DNA of 45,860 nucleotides, taken from the IMG/VR virus record IMGVR_UViG_3300017987_000145, positions 1 through 45,860 of that record; one strand, 5' to 3'. Below are positions 21,148-30,553 of the stretch, in pieces (within the stretch, counting starts at the first letter, position 1; each line of letters opens with the position of its first letter). The notes under the pieces were generated by a model. It saw nothing but the letters and a program-made list of their open reading frames with translations, made no database searches and was not told where the DNA came from. The DNA is from a virus. The position numbers and the translations under genes were made by a program.

Positions 21148-21410
21148 TCCTTCCTCAGCAGCGCGAACGCGTCCCGCCAGGCCTGGGACTCGCGCTTCTC
21201 GTGTTGTTCCATTTCTCGCTGCATCAGTGCAAGCGACCGAGACGTTTCAGCCCGGTCCTTCCTGTCCTCCTCCGCCAGTTCGACGAGTCGCGCAAGCAGG
21301 ATCTCAACTTTTCCGTTGCCGTTCTGTGGCCAGAAACGGTCGATGATCTTTGTGATTGCGATCCCGCCCGTGATGGCCACACCCACGACCGCGCCAAGCT
21401 CTGGGTTCAT
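21144..21410 (-). CDS. Small membrane protein with coiled coil, lysis-cassette accessory
   Basis: The 88-residue protein has an N-terminal hydrophobic segment (LGAVVGVAITGGIAITKII) and a long charged coiled coil (VEILLARLVELAEEDRKDR, LALMQREMEQHEKRES). The position just before the endolysin and this topology fit a spanin-like or holin-associated protein; neither is proven. Overlaps on both sides support it as a real gene. Confidence 0.65.
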   Translation of the reverse strand: MNPELGAVVGVAITGGIAITKIIDRFWPQNGNGKVEILLARLVELAEEDRKDRAETSRSLALMQREMEQHEKRESQAWRDAFALLRKE

Positions 21411-24061
21411 TTTCCAATCCTCGTAAGCGCGAGGCTCGATTCATCTTCAGTGCTGCAATTCATCGTTACCGTGACCCCGGTGTTTGTGAGCACGCGCAGG
21501 AACACGTAGTCAGCTGCATCGAGCTCGAGCGGGAGTTCGATCGTGAACGAGCCGGTCGCAGGAGAGTTTCCGTCCAGCCTGTGCGTCCGGTACGCACCGC
21601 CGTTGGTCCTGAGTACGAAGTAGGCCCACCAATTGGCGCCGCCTCCGGCAAGCCCGCTGTAGGTGGCGTTGAGGGTGGCTTTGTAACTGCCACCTGCTCC
21701 CGGCGGCACCGTGAGCCGTGATTCGAGCGGCGGAGTGGTGCTGTGAACGTCGCCGTGGTCAAACGCTTCACTGTTCCACGGCACGTCCCAGCTGTATGGA
21801 GAGCCGGTGAAAGTCTGATCCGTGTCGTGGTAGACCTTGGCGCGAGCTCGCTCGAACCCGACCGTAATACTTCCCGCCGTGGCGGAACCAAAGATGTCGG
21901 CGTAATCACGGCACCAGACAACGAAGTTCTCGCCACGCTTGTCGTGGTCGACGATGACCCCGAGTATCCACAGGCGACCTCTCACTGCGTTCGCGGTGTT
22001 CGGGTCGACCGCAACGAATCGATCGGTCTCGACCGCGACCAGGTCGCCGAGCTCGAGCTCGGGATATGCATAAACAGAGTTGAATCCGAGTGTGAGGAGA
22101 CCGGGGCCGAAGAACTTGACGCCGCGACCGCCGATTGTGTCAACCAAATCAGGTACTGCAGGCGGTGACGGGTCGTCGAGCAACTTCATCACTTCATCAC
22201 CCGGGTCTTGTGTGTCGTTCAACGACGCACGGCCGAGGTTGGTGAGTGATGACCCATGCGCGAAATACGCTTCGCCGAGATACCGATTCTCGTCTTCGCT
22301 CCACCCATATTTGACAGTCCACTGGGGTATTCGATGCTCGTATCCTGGGGACACGTAGGAGGGCTTGATCGTCTTCGAAGGAAAAACAGCGACAACAGCC
22401 TTGTCGCCGTACATATTGAAAGCCTTGACGCGTCCCTGAGACTCACCTACCGCACTCCCGTCACAGTATGCGATCGCATCGAGGAGATCTTTTGCTTCGA
22501 GTTCTTCGTTGATCCGTCTCGAGATAGTGGTCGTATCATCTTCGATCCCAGGACCTCGAAATCGGCCCGGCAGCTCTATCTGACTGTCCAGGAGATCCTC
22601 GTAGACATCCTTCAGCGTTTCGCCGGCGTAGGTGAGCGGGGCGCGGCTGCTGGTACCGGTGTTGAACCTCGGAAGTTTCGCCTTCACCAAGGCGAGAGGG
22701 CTGAATGCCGTGATCTCCATCGCGCCGTCGATCGCCTTCGGTATCGGCTCGATGAATGTGCCCATCTCCATCCAATACTGACGATCGAGATCTGGGTGCC
22801 CCCAGTAGATCCGGAACTGGATCTGGCCCACGTAATAAGTGGAAAGCAAAGAGGTGATCGCGTCGTTCCAGTCTCGCACACCGTCTTGGATCGCCACGAG
22901 CTTCGCGCTCGAGATGTAAGTCTTGAGCGTGACCGGATCGACCTGGCGGTGGATCTCCTTCACGTCCACAACACTCGAAAGATTCATGAGTGCGACATCC
23001 TCGACACCCAACCGACGCAAGATCGGAGAGACGACGCCGTTTGTGTCCGGATCGAGATCGCACTTCATCTCATAGTACCGGTTCGCAGCCAGGCCCACAT
23101 CGGCTGCTGTTTGTCCATCCTTCACCTCAACCCAAGATCCGGCTGGAATCCGTGCACTGGCGGTGAGACTGGTGCCTGACCGCTCAGAACCTTGGACTAC
23201 AAAGACGACTTCGTCAGCCGATGCCGGCGTTGCTCCGAGATCCATGTTGTTGTTCGTAAATTCGACGGTTTGCTGTGTGTAGCCTCCCTCCTGGATTGTG
23301 ATGTACGGAGTCATCGAGTCGTCGGTTGCCCCGTACAACCCGAACCCGTCGATCGTGGTCACCTTGGTGAGCGTATATCCCTTCAGGACATCACCGTCAG
23401 AATCGGTCTTGCTCGGCTGAGCCGAGTCACGGCCCCAGCCGCAATTATCCGCAGGACTGCCATCACTCTGTGCCGCATAGATGAGGATGTACGACGTGGG
23501 AAACCGGTAGTTGTTGTCGGGATCGTTCGGGACCAGTGTCTTAGGCCGCGGCCTCGGATGCACGCCGGTGAAGTCGAACGTCACTTCATGCGCAATCGAT
23601 CCACTCTCATCGACCCAGATGATTGTCGACAGCGGTACGATAACGTGGCGCCCGCGCTCAACTCGTTGGAGCCCCATGATCTGACACCCCCAACGCGCCA
23701 CTGTCTGAGGATCGCCAGTGCGCTTCGGGTGGAGCCAGGCCTTCACTTTGTGGATTTCGAAATCGCGCGGATCGTCGCCCTTCCACTGTATCTGCGCAGC
23801 GCTGTACGGAGACGCGTGGTCAAGATCGGTGTAGTACCCGTCCTGCGTGGTGTGCGTGATCTTGTCGGAGATCGTGGGCTCGATCTCGAGACTGCCGTCT
23901 TCCAGATTGTCGAGGCCGGTGAGCGAGTCCGCGTCTTCCCATCCGTCATACGTGCAGACGACGTCCGCGTTCTCGACCACTGCCGCGTACACCATCTCCC
24001 GTGCACTACATGGCACACAGCGCGTCCAGCGCTCTAACGTGGCATTCCAGTTCGACTTCAC
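21407..24061 (-). CDS. Large tail-tip protein with C-terminal C1q-like domain (receptor-binding candidate)
   Basis: The 884-residue protein begins with Trp/Asp-rich beta sequence and has a middle with tail-hub-like features (LKTYISSAKLVAIQDGVRDW, WGHPDLDRQYWMEMGTF, RINEELEAKDLLDAIAYCD). A second beta region follows (PELELGDLVAVETDRFVAV, DHDKRGENFVVWCRDYAD). The last 130 or so residues form a jelly-roll resembling C1q/TNF-like phage receptor-binding domains (VYHDTDQTFTGSPYSWDVPW, YVFLRVLTNTGVTVTMN). It is the largest late protein and lies just before lysis. It is probably the tail tip that contacts the host. The start is GTG in GTGA. Confidence 0.7.
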   Translation of the reverse strand: MKSNWNATLERWTRCVPCSAREMVYAAVVENADVVCTYDGWEDADSLTGLDNLEDGSLEIEPTISDKITHTTQDGYYTDLDHASPYSAAQIQWKGDDPRDFEIHKVKAWLHPKRTGDPQTVARWGCQIMGLQRVERGRHVIVPLSTIIWVDESGSIAHEVTFDFTGVHPRPRPKTLVPNDPDNNYRFPTSYILIYAAQSDGSPADNCGWGRDSAQPSKTDSDGDVLKGYTLTKVTTIDGFGLYGATDDSMTPYITIQEGGYTQQTVEFTNNNMDLGATPASADEVVFVVQGSERSGTSLTASARIPAGSWVEVKDGQTAADVGLAANRYYEMKCDLDPDTNGVVSPILRRLGVEDVALMNLSSVVDVKEIHRQVDPVTLKTYISSAKLVAIQDGVRDWNDAITSLLSTYYVGQIQFRIYWGHPDLDRQYWMEMGTFIEPIPKAIDGAMEITAFSPLALVKAKLPRFNTGTSSRAPLTYAGETLKDVYEDLLDSQIELPGRFRGPGIEDDTTTISRRINEELEAKDLLDAIAYCDGSAVGESQGRVKAFNMYGDKAVVAVFPSKTIKPSYVSPGYEHRIPQWTVKYGWSEDENRYLGEAYFAHGSSLTNLGRASLNDTQDPGDEVMKLLDDPSPPAVPDLVDTIGGRGVKFFGPGLLTLGFNSVYAYPELELGDLVAVETDRFVAVDPNTANAVRGRLWILGVIVDHDKRGENFVVWCRDYADIFGSATAGSITVGFERARAKVYHDTDQTFTGSPYSWDVPWNSEAFDHGDVHSTTPPLESRLTVPPGAGGSYKATLNATYSGLAGGGANWWAYFVLRTNGGAYRTHRLDGNSPATGSFTIELPLELDAADYVFLRVLTNTGVTVTMNCSTEDESSLALTRIGK

Positions 24062-25353
24062 GGGAGAAGCGCCCTGAAGTCTGAGAGAGATTGCGAACCG
24101 GGAGCGACGATCAGCGCTTCGAGTTGTTGGTGGCCAACATTATTACCCGCAACGCCCTCGTAATTGATATACAGCGAGTGCCCACCCCACACGGAATCTA
24201 GCGCGAGGGCCCCAGACGCCGGGCCTGAGGACTCGTCACCAACGTTGATTGATTGGTGCAGTTGGACCGAACCGTCGCTGCTTAATGTGCCGCGCAATTC
24301 AACGATGTCGTCGAAAGATGGTGCCGTCGTCATCGCGGATTGCGTACTACTGCCGCCACTGTTGCGAATGTTCATCGTGTAGTAGCCAAGCCTCGCCCAA
24401 ATCCGCACCGACGCATTGTTTCCCGATCCGCCTATCTGACACACTCGCGGCCAATTGCTGATCAGCGTCGATCCAACCTCGCGCAATTTTGCATATATCG
24501 TCATCGCCCGTGGCGGAGTCCAAAGCGGCAACGAAAGCGCCTCGGCGTTGCGAGTAACTGCTGCCGTGTCCGTCACGATCGGCGAGGAGTAGAACCCGGC
24601 CTCCTCCAGTTGGCAGTGGTGTAGGATCGCCGAGACCGAGTTGTTGTCGCCTACAGGCTGAACGTACACATGCCGTGTGTGCCCAACCGTCCCGGAACAA
24701 GTGACACCGAATAGGTATACCTCACCGCCGTTCGGCCCTTCGTTGAGCAACTTCGCCCCGAACACGGCCCCAGTGCCCTCATAGAGTGTGATTGCGCCAG
24801 TACTCCACGTAAGGAGCGCACCAGCGACGTAGGACGCCCCAGTAGCATCGTAGATCCTTAGCCGTGTTACACTGGCGTCGACGTTCTCGACGATGAGATA
24901 GCATGTCTCATCGTCCCCGGTGAACGTGCCGACGGATTGTATTCGGGATGACCCGCCATCGCGCTCGTGCTCGTATGCCGTCTGGCCATCGATTATGCTT
25001 GTTCTACTGGTGATGATGAAGTTGCCCGGCGACGACCACGTGTACGGTGGGCCTGGGCCAAAGTCGCTACTCAGCAGTAGTTCGTTTTCCCGCTCGTCCT
25101 CGAGGAGCAACGTCAGCGTATCGAGTATTCCGTCACCATCGGCATCAACCCAGTGAGGCCGGAAAACGTCTTCTTCCGAGGCGTGGTATAGTCCGTCCTT
25201 GCCCATGAAGTACGCTGTACCGGTCCGCGCGAAGTTCTCGATCACACCCTCGCCACGCCGAGCGATTCCGGTTGTCCGCCTGGAAAGCGTTCCGAATTGC
25301 CGGAGGGCTGCCCCGCCCGCGTAGAAAAGGATGTCACTCGGGTGGATACTCAC
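24058..25353 (-). CDS. Tail structural protein with LamG-like (concanavalin) domain
   Basis: The 431-residue protein starts at a GTG preceded by GGAGG. The front has GKDGLYHASEEDVFRPHWVD, then DGDGILDTLTLLLEDERENELLLSS, a pattern typical of phage tail proteins that carry a LamG-like carbohydrate-binding fold. The second half (about 250-431) is again beta-rich with Ala/Ser/Gly sequence (WTPPRAMTIYAKLREVGS, LALDSVWGGHSLYINY), consistent with a second such domain. The likely role is host surface adhesion at the tail tip. Confidence 0.7.
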   Translation of the reverse strand: MSIHPSDILFYAGGAALRQFGTLSRRTTGIARRGEGVIENFARTGTAYFMGKDGLYHASEEDVFRPHWVDADGDGILDTLTLLLEDERENELLLSSDFGPGPPYTWSSPGNFIITSRTSIIDGQTAYEHERDGGSSRIQSVGTFTGDDETCYLIVENVDASVTRLRIYDATGASYVAGALLTWSTGAITLYEGTGAVFGAKLLNEGPNGGEVYLFGVTCSGTVGHTRHVYVQPVGDNNSVSAILHHCQLEEAGFYSSPIVTDTAAVTRNAEALSLPLWTPPRAMTIYAKLREVGSTLISNWPRVCQIGGSGNNASVRIWARLGYYTMNIRNSGGSSTQSAMTTAPSFDDIVELRGTLSSDGSVQLHQSINVGDESSGPASGALALDSVWGGHSLYINYEGVAGNNVGHQQLEALIVAPGSQSLSDFRALLP

Positions 25354-25520
25354 GGCATCCTCCAGTATTCGACACACACCTCGACCTGGGTCCTGACGCT
25401 GTCCCCGTTTGGTGCGAGGACCGTTGTGTCGGCAACCATGTGGCAGTTGCGGTCACCTGGACCGTTCGGAGAGCCGCACGCACAGAAGACGAGCAGCGCC
25501 GATGCAACCAAGTACTTCAT
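25350..25520 (-). CDS. Small putative lipoprotein in the tail operon
   Basis: The 56-residue frame has a signal peptide (KYLVASALLVFCACG) with a lipobox-like LVFC or FCAC. A short mature part follows with two more Cys residues (NCHMVADTT, VEVCVEYWRMP). The ATG overlaps the upstream tail gene stop (ATGA) and its own stop overlaps the next GTG (GTGA), so it fits exactly into the operon. Phage lipoproteins of this kind can be superinfection-exclusion proteins or outer spanins; which applies here is unknown. Confidence 0.7.
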   Translation of the reverse strand: MKYLVASALLVFCACGSPNGPGDRNCHMVADTTVLAPNGDSVRTQVEVCVEYWRMP

Positions 25521-26353
25521 CGATCCTCCGACGGCTGGTGCTCGATGTATGGGATCTGCGCTGACTCATACGACCAGCGCTGCCCGAGCTGGAACCCGAC
25601 ACGGGACCCACCGGGCCTCACGACACAGAACGCCCGGTCGGCCTGGTCAGAGTCGGGCACAAACCACATCGGGTATCCTTTCCCGAAGAGCGTGCTCAAG
25701 TGGTAGCGGGCGAGATCGTATTTCATGAAGCCCCAAAGGTCGATGTTGAACGTGCCGACCCTGCTCCGTGTCGCGTGGCCGCGGCCGAGCCAGCCGTGTT
25801 CACTCATTGTTTCCGCCGCGTGCAGCTCGGTCATGTCCACGTCGGCCGGCCGAACGAGGTCGTCCGTTGAGTATGAGAGGCCGAGCCAGAGGCCGGTCAC
25901 AATGGGCTTTAGATCGGCTCCCATCGCAGGGAAATAGGGACGCCAGTATTTGTATCCACGAGGGAGATCGACCCTTCTGACATACGCGCCTTCCTCGGTG
26001 AGCACACCGTCCTCGAGGCGTCCAGGAGCCGAGACAGCGGGAATCGTGAGATCGAGAATCGATTCATGGGTTGTGTGGTCGTCATTCGACCCATGGAGCT
26101 CGAAGTCGTAGCCGGCGAGGTTGTGGCCGTCCATTACGAGCATATCAGCGCTGCGCACGCGATTGCACTCGACGTCGAGATATGTGCTAGAGTTTGCGGT
26201 GGTCGGAGTCCACTTATTGCTTTCGGTGTCCCTCCGACCCGTCCCAACCCTCCACGCCTCGGTACCCGTCGGTTCCTCTGCCGCATCGATCACGTGGTCC
26301 GGGAACTGATGGACGTTGAAGAAGTTCTCGACGAGAAAGACCGCGCTACCCAC
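25517..26353 (-). CDS. Distal-tail-like protein
   Basis: The 278-residue protein is beta-rich: VFLVENFFNVHQFPDHVI, then VRSADMLVMDGHNLAGYDFE and WRPYFPAMGA. Its second half has LWLGLSYSTDDLVRPADVDM and VGFQLGQRWSYESAQIPYIE. Position immediately after the tape measure and before the tail-tip genes is that of a Dit-like protein in siphoviruses. The GTG start follows GGAGGG. No specific domain is certain. Confidence 0.6.
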   Translation of the reverse strand: MGSAVFLVENFFNVHQFPDHVIDAAEEPTGTEAWRVGTGRRDTESNKWTPTTANSSTYLDVECNRVRSADMLVMDGHNLAGYDFELHGSNDDHTTHESILDLTIPAVSAPGRLEDGVLTEEGAYVRRVDLPRGYKYWRPYFPAMGADLKPIVTGLWLGLSYSTDDLVRPADVDMTELHAAETMSEHGWLGRGHATRSRVGTFNIDLWGFMKYDLARYHLSTLFGKGYPMWFVPDSDQADRAFCVVRPGGSRVGFQLGQRWSYESAQIPYIEHQPSEDR

Positions 26354-28103
26354 CGAACCCTCCTGCCGGCAGGATCCTGAATGTGCCGTCCTGGCGCGTC
26401 AGCTCGAGCAGCGCCTGGTTGATTCGCCACACCTCTGCGCCGTCCGAGCGTATGATTGCCGTGAAGTTGATCTCGCGTTCCTGGAGATCTCGCATCGTGC
26501 TGATGGCATTCGACCCGTAGCTGTCGACTTTCACCGCGACCGGCCCGCCACCTCCACCGCTCACCAGGCTCGATAGCAAACCACCGCCGGCAAGAATGCC
26601 CGCGCTCGCGACAGTTCCGACCCCGGGAATCGCGGTGAGGATTCCGGCAGCGCCACCGATGATGCCACCCAGCAATCCGCCCGATCCCTGTTGCGCTGCC
26701 TGTGCCATCTGCGAAAATGCGTTGATGACTGTGGTCGCCATTTGGTCGGTGGCTTTCGTCGCGGCACCAGCCGCACCTTCCATCGTGCCGAGAGCGTTCC
26801 CGAGTTTTCCGACAGTGTCACCAACGTCGAACTTCTTCGCGGTCCCGCCGTCGATCGAGATCAAGGGGGCCTCAAGGGGCCCAAACGGCAGCTTCGCATG
26901 TGCTGGCAGTAGTGCGGCTGTAGGGACCTCGGGCGTGACGTTGGCCGCTCCGGACTGAACATCCCAGGCCCGACCGGCAGAGTCGGCTACACTCTGCCAC
27001 GAGCCCGCCAAGTTGCCGAGTGTCTCGCCAAGGTCCGAGATGTCGCCACGAAGATTCTGTGTCTGCGTCGCCACGTTCGCGAAGAACGCGTCGGCTCCGA
27101 ACCCGCCAATCCTGAAGTCGATGTCGACGCCGGGGATCCGGTTGACCTGTTCGATCAGGAAGTTGATCGGTGTTGCAATTGCCAGCTCGAGCCCGCGGAG
27201 TACCGCGCCGACCACAGAGGAAAACGCGATCTCGAGGCCGCGTCCGAGAATCTCTCCGACGTTGAAGGCGCTCCGGATCAAAGTCTTGAACGCTTGAGCG
27301 ACGAAACCGATACTTCTGATCGCCACCTGGCCCCAGGCCACGATCTGGCCGCGGTTCTCCTCGATAGCCGTGATTAGTCCAAAGGTCTGCTCGGTGAGAC
27401 CTCCGGCCCTGTTTGTGAGGCCGAGCATATCCGCGAGGACACCGCCTAGCGTCTCCTTGAGATCGCCGAACGCGTTCGATAACTGCTGGATCGACCCGCC
27501 GACCGTCTTGGTCTTGTCCTTCGCCACCTCGAAATATCGAGCGGACTGCTCAAGGATCTGATTTAGACGTTCGGTGGCGGATCCGGACATGTCGACCTCG
27601 ATGCCATACCTCGACAACGCGTTCGTTGTGCCGCCGATCGTCTTTCCGAGCATCTGAGCTGCGGCGTTGATGTCGCCTTTGAAGAGGCCCTCTCCCAATC
27701 CGACAATCGCCTGCTGTCCCCGCTCGAGCTCGCTTGTGTTGAGCGCCGGTGCGAGAAGAGTCAGACTCTCGGTTGCGGCGAGAATTGCCTCGTCGCCCTG
27801 GCGTGTGACTCGTTGGAGATTCGACGCGTTTCGAGTAAGCTGCTCAAGAGCAGCGGATCCGGACTTGCCGGTCTGCTCGAGGGCGCTGCCGAGGCCAACA
27901 ACGGCGTCTTGTTGTTTCGTGAACGCGGTTATAAGGCTCTGGCCGAGCCTCCCAGCCGCAAACGCAGTTCCCAGACCAACCATCGCGCCCTTAAGCGAGA
28001 ACACCGATTGCCGTAGCCGTTGCATACGGCCGCGAATGCCGGTCAGAACTTTGCTCGCGAGATCTCGCGCTCGGAGAACTACCGATACGCGCTCTTCAGC
28101 CAT
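26346..28103 (-). CDS. Tape measure protein
   Basis: The 585-residue protein is largely helical, with an N-terminal coiled region and hydrophobic, Gly/Ala-rich segments near the C-terminus (LGGIIGGAAGILTAIPGVGT, SAGILAGGGLLSSLVS). The middle has LEQLTRNASNLQRVTRQGDE, then LNTSELERGQQAIVGLGEGL and TIGGTTNALSRYGIEVDMSG, typical phage tape measure motifs. By the usual length rule it would set a short tail of under 100 nm. It follows the two small chaperone genes and precedes the Dit-like gene, the standard order. Confidence 0.9.
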   Translation of the reverse strand: MAEERVSVVLRARDLASKVLTGIRGRMQRLRQSVFSLKGAMVGLGTAFAAGRLGQSLITAFTKQQDAVVGLGSALEQTGKSGSAALEQLTRNASNLQRVTRQGDEAILAATESLTLLAPALNTSELERGQQAIVGLGEGLFKGDINAAAQMLGKTIGGTTNALSRYGIEVDMSGSATERLNQILEQSARYFEVAKDKTKTVGGSIQQLSNAFGDLKETLGGVLADMLGLTNRAGGLTEQTFGLITAIEENRGQIVAWGQVAIRSIGFVAQAFKTLIRSAFNVGEILGRGLEIAFSSVVGAVLRGLELAIATPINFLIEQVNRIPGVDIDFRIGGFGADAFFANVATQTQNLRGDISDLGETLGNLAGSWQSVADSAGRAWDVQSGAANVTPEVPTAALLPAHAKLPFGPLEAPLISIDGGTAKKFDVGDTVGKLGNALGTMEGAAGAATKATDQMATTVINAFSQMAQAAQQGSGGLLGGIIGGAAGILTAIPGVGTVASAGILAGGGLLSSLVSGGGGGPVAVKVDSYGSNAISTMRDLQEREINFTAIIRSDGAEVWRINQALLELTRQDGTFRILPAGGFGG

Positions 28104-28371
28104 GATCTGTCCCCGTGATGATCCGCCGCGTTGGCTCCCTCTCCTGCGGATATGCCAGCTGCTCGACCTGGTTCTGCATTGCCTGTGCGGGTGCGTCGTT
28201 CTTTGTGAATAGACGGCCGGCTCCGAAGCCCACTCCCTGCATCAATTCAAGGAGCCTCCGAGCACTGAACCTTCCAGACTCACGCACCAGCAACACAAAC
28301 AACGGCCAGGGGAGGTCTCGAGGCGGCGGCCCGCCGTAGGTTCCCGCATACTCGACGAGCATGTCGTTCAA
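28096..28371 (-). CDS. Tail assembly chaperone, second small gene
   Basis: The 91-residue protein, between the first chaperone and the tape measure, contains YGGPPPRDLPWPLFVLLVRE and FSARRLLELMQGVGFG. In many siphoviruses this product is made by a frameshift from the upstream gene. Here it starts at a TTG that overlaps the upstream stop (TTGA), or at an ATG three codons in, so coupled re-initiation is as likely as frameshifting. The role is assisting tape measure folding. Confidence 0.6.
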   Translation of the reverse strand: MNDMLVEYAGTYGGPPPRDLPWPLFVLLVRESGRFSARRLLELMQGVGFGAGRLFTKNDAPAQAMQNQVEQLAYPQEREPTRRIITGTDHG

Positions 28372-28691
28372 ACGGACTCGTCGCTCGTCGCCGGCGTTTC
28401 CGCCGTTGTCATCCGGTCCGTCTGCCAGAAAAAACGGTTTGCTACTCGCACGAGTTCGCCGGGCAGAAGGCCGTTGAAGGCCTTGCCGGCGCCGACCGCC
28501 TTCGGGAACTCCTTCAAGAACTCGCCCATGGCCGTCATATCACCGTGTTGCATTTTCTGGAGTAGCCCAAGCAGTCGGGCTGATTCTTCGAGCGTCGGTG
28601 CCTTACACCGAATCGTCTTTCCGTTGGGAAGCTCGAGTTCGACCGCGTCGTACGCATCGAAGAACTCGCGGTCTGTACTCATTTGGTTCAT
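28368..28691 (-). CDS. Tail assembly chaperone, first small gene
   Basis: The 107-residue protein has FFDAYDAVELELPNGKTIRC, then PTLEESARLLGLLQKMQHGD and FKEFPKAV-like sequence. This is the small acidic helical type found between the tail tube/GpZ genes and the tape measure gene. GGAGG is placed six bases before the ATG at 28691. It probably binds the unfolded tape measure during tail assembly. Confidence 0.65.
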   Translation of the reverse strand: MNQMSTDREFFDAYDAVELELPNGKTIRCKAPTLEESARLLGLLQKMQHGDMTAMGEFLKEFPKAVGAGKAFNGLLPGELVRVANRFFWQTDRMTTAETPATSDESV

Positions 28692-29411
28692 CTAACCTCC
28701 TTCTGAGCCAGCAGAACGACCTAATGCGTTTGAGATTGCACCAATGGCGTCCGGGACATACCTGATCGCCCCGCTCGCTTTAGCTGTGTGCATGGCTCGG
28801 TCGAGTGCGCGGTGGAAGTTCCTTGCATAGTCTCGGTGTATTACTCGAGTGGCGGTCTCCACGAATCTGAGCCGCGCCTCGATTGGAACTGAGCGCTTAA
28901 ACGCATAAAGCTGCTTGATCTTCGATCGCCGGCCGCGCCCAGTACGTTGATACAGGCCAGCACTGGAACCAGTCGCGATAATGAACGTTCTGTCCTTGCC
29001 GAGTAACCGCCGTCCTTGGTGCCTGAATGGCCCGTAACGGGATTTGAGGGTTGGAAAACGCTTTGTCCTCCTGTGCCTGGTCCCGGTCGGAATTGCGAGG
29101 TGGCCGCTCTTCGGCTGTTTCCTGCCTCCGTGCTCGTGCTTCGCCAACACGGGCCGATCGCGATCGACCTGTAGCCTCCCCTCGAGCTTCGTCTTCGTCG
29201 CGAAGTCCTGGCGATTGATTTTGATAGTCCGTTCTATGAATTGCTTCCTCCGGAGCGTGAAACGGCGCTCGAGACCTCCACGGATCTCCCGCTGCGCAGT
29301 TGTGAGCGTGGTGTTGATCGCGCCCGCTGTGGCATATGGTATCTGCCTCTCAACCGCGCTAAACAACCTCAACGCCGGCGTGAAGTCCCCGCGCACGTCC
29401 ATTTCAACCAT
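28692..29411 (-). CDS. GpZ-like minor tail/tail-completion protein, copy 1
   Basis: The 239-residue basic protein begins with DFTPALRLFSAVERQIPYAT, continues AGAINTTLTTAQREI and RFTLRRKQFIERTIKI, and ends RFVETATRVIHRDYARNF. These segments characterise the GpZ-like minor tail proteins that complete the tail. It lies after the tail tube gene and before the chaperones. A homologous second copy is at 40111-40893, upstream of the terminase genes, which is unusual. Confidence 0.75.
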   Translation of the reverse strand: MVEMDVRGDFTPALRLFSAVERQIPYATAGAINTTLTTAQREIRGGLERRFTLRRKQFIERTIKINRQDFATKTKLEGRLQVDRDRPVLAKHEHGGRKQPKSGHLAIPTGTRHRRTKRFPTLKSRYGPFRHQGRRLLGKDRTFIIATGSSAGLYQRTGRGRRSKIKQLYAFKRSVPIEARLRFVETATRVIHRDYARNFHRALDRAMHTAKASGAIRYVPDAIGAISNALGRSAGSEGG

Positions 29412-29543
29412 CAGTTTGCTCGTTCCTCAGGCGTCGGAGTGCAAACATCAATCCTCCAGAATCGATCGCATCTGATCGCATCTGATCGTTGCCTGTCGGT
29501 CGACCCACCCTGGTCGGGGTGAGCTGGCAGGTACTGCGTCTGG

Positions 29544-29593
29544 CGAGGTGCGGGACAGGCCGGGAGAGAAGATGGCCTATCCCGCACACCTCG
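29544..29593 (-). promoter_or_regulatory. Strong hairpin directly after the tail tube gene
   Basis: The right arm of an imperfect 12-bp stem abuts the tail tube stop codon. The stem pairs CGAGGTG-CGGGA with TCCCGCA-CACCTCG with a small bulge, and an inner GGCC pair follows. No T-run follows on the minus strand, so this is more likely an RNA processing or stability element, or an attenuator, than an intrinsic terminator. The rest of the 180-bp gap (29412-29593) holds no gene. Confidence 0.5.
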
Positions 29594-30538
29594 TTAATCG
29601 TGGGTCCAGAGATGATCCATACAGCGGAATGTGAGCACGTTCCCTGTGAATCCATCCTGGTCTTCATTGCCTGGTGCCTGTACGTGCGCGACGTCGACGT
29701 CGAACGTCAGCCGCTCGCCGCCGGCGGTTCCGACCCTCACTTGAAGAGCTCGTTCCGTGCGGGCGCGCTCATCTGCCCAGGGGCTGTAAGTACTGATCGC
29801 CTCCGCTTTTGCGTTGATCGTGACCACGGGTCTGCATCTCGGGACGGCGATCCTGAGGCCGTCGATTCCGACGGAGACGTTTGGCGATGTGACACGCACT
29901 ACTTCATTGCCTTGTGCGATGGTGATTTGAGTGAAATCGGTCGCGATCGTGCCACCGATCAGCGCCGTTACGTCGACGGCGGGGGGCGGCAGTATAGCGC
30001 CATAATCGATGGTTGGGACGCTTACTTCAGTCGGGTTGTCGACCATGATCCCCTGTATCGTGTAGTGGAGGATCGTGACTTCGCCGCCTGTGACGATCCA
30101 CTCGACGTCACCTACGCATCCGTGACCTTTGAACAGCTTGTTGCCGCTGTAGGCGTAAATGGTCACGCTCTCGTGGCTGTTCACGTCACTGATCCACGGA
30201 TACTGCACGTCGACACCGGTGTTGACGACCTGATCGTTCCCGCAGGCCTGGTGCAGCGCATCCCACTCCGGAGGCGTATCCTCAGTGCCGCTGCCACGCA
30301 TTTCGACGTACAGGTTGAACGTGATGACACGGCCCTTCGGTAGTGCGGGCGGAGCCGGCTGGTTCGAGCCCGTGGCGGTCTCCTCGCGCAGGTTCTCCCA
30401 TTCATGGGCAACCTCGATGTTGCTCCACATCCGCTGCGCGACTCGTACGAAATCGGAGGACGGACTGGGAGTCGGATCGGTTCCGTAGACCGTCTCGAGC
30501 TTCACAAGTACGCCGTCGCTATCAATTGGATACAGCAT
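29594..30538 (-). CDS. Major tail tube protein
   Basis: The 314-residue protein starts DGVLVKLETVYGTDPTPSPS, and contains RVITFNLYVEMRGSGTEDTP, then HYTIQGIMVDNP and VGIDGLRIAVPRCRPVVT. This beta-rich sequence with the VKLETVYGTDPTP beginning is typical of phage tail tube proteins. The stem-loop after its stop could stabilise this highly expressed message. It follows the tail-completion and connector genes and precedes GpZ. Confidence 0.75.
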   Translation of the reverse strand: MLYPIDSDGVLVKLETVYGTDPTPSPSSDFVRVAQRMWSNIEVAHEWENLREETATGSNQPAPPALPKGRVITFNLYVEMRGSGTEDTPPEWDALHQACGNDQVVNTGVDVQYPWISDVNSHESVTIYAYSGNKLFKGHGCVGDVEWIVTGGEVTILHYTIQGIMVDNPTEVSVPTIDYGAILPPPAVDVTALIGGTIATDFTQITIAQGNEVVRVTSPNVSVGIDGLRIAVPRCRPVVTINAKAEAISTYSPWADERARTERALQVRVGTAGGERLTFDVDVAHVQAPGNEDQDGFTGNVLTFRCMDHLWTHD

Positions 30539-30553
30539 CGTTCAGTCTCCCTG

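Noticed and set aside
22256-23179. A 307-codon plus-strand open frame
   Set aside because: Antisense to the large tail-tip gene; no ribosome site and no protein-like segments.
29489-30343. A 284-codon plus-strand open frame
   Set aside because: It lies antisense to the well-supported tail tube gene; codon and residue patterns match an antisense shadow.
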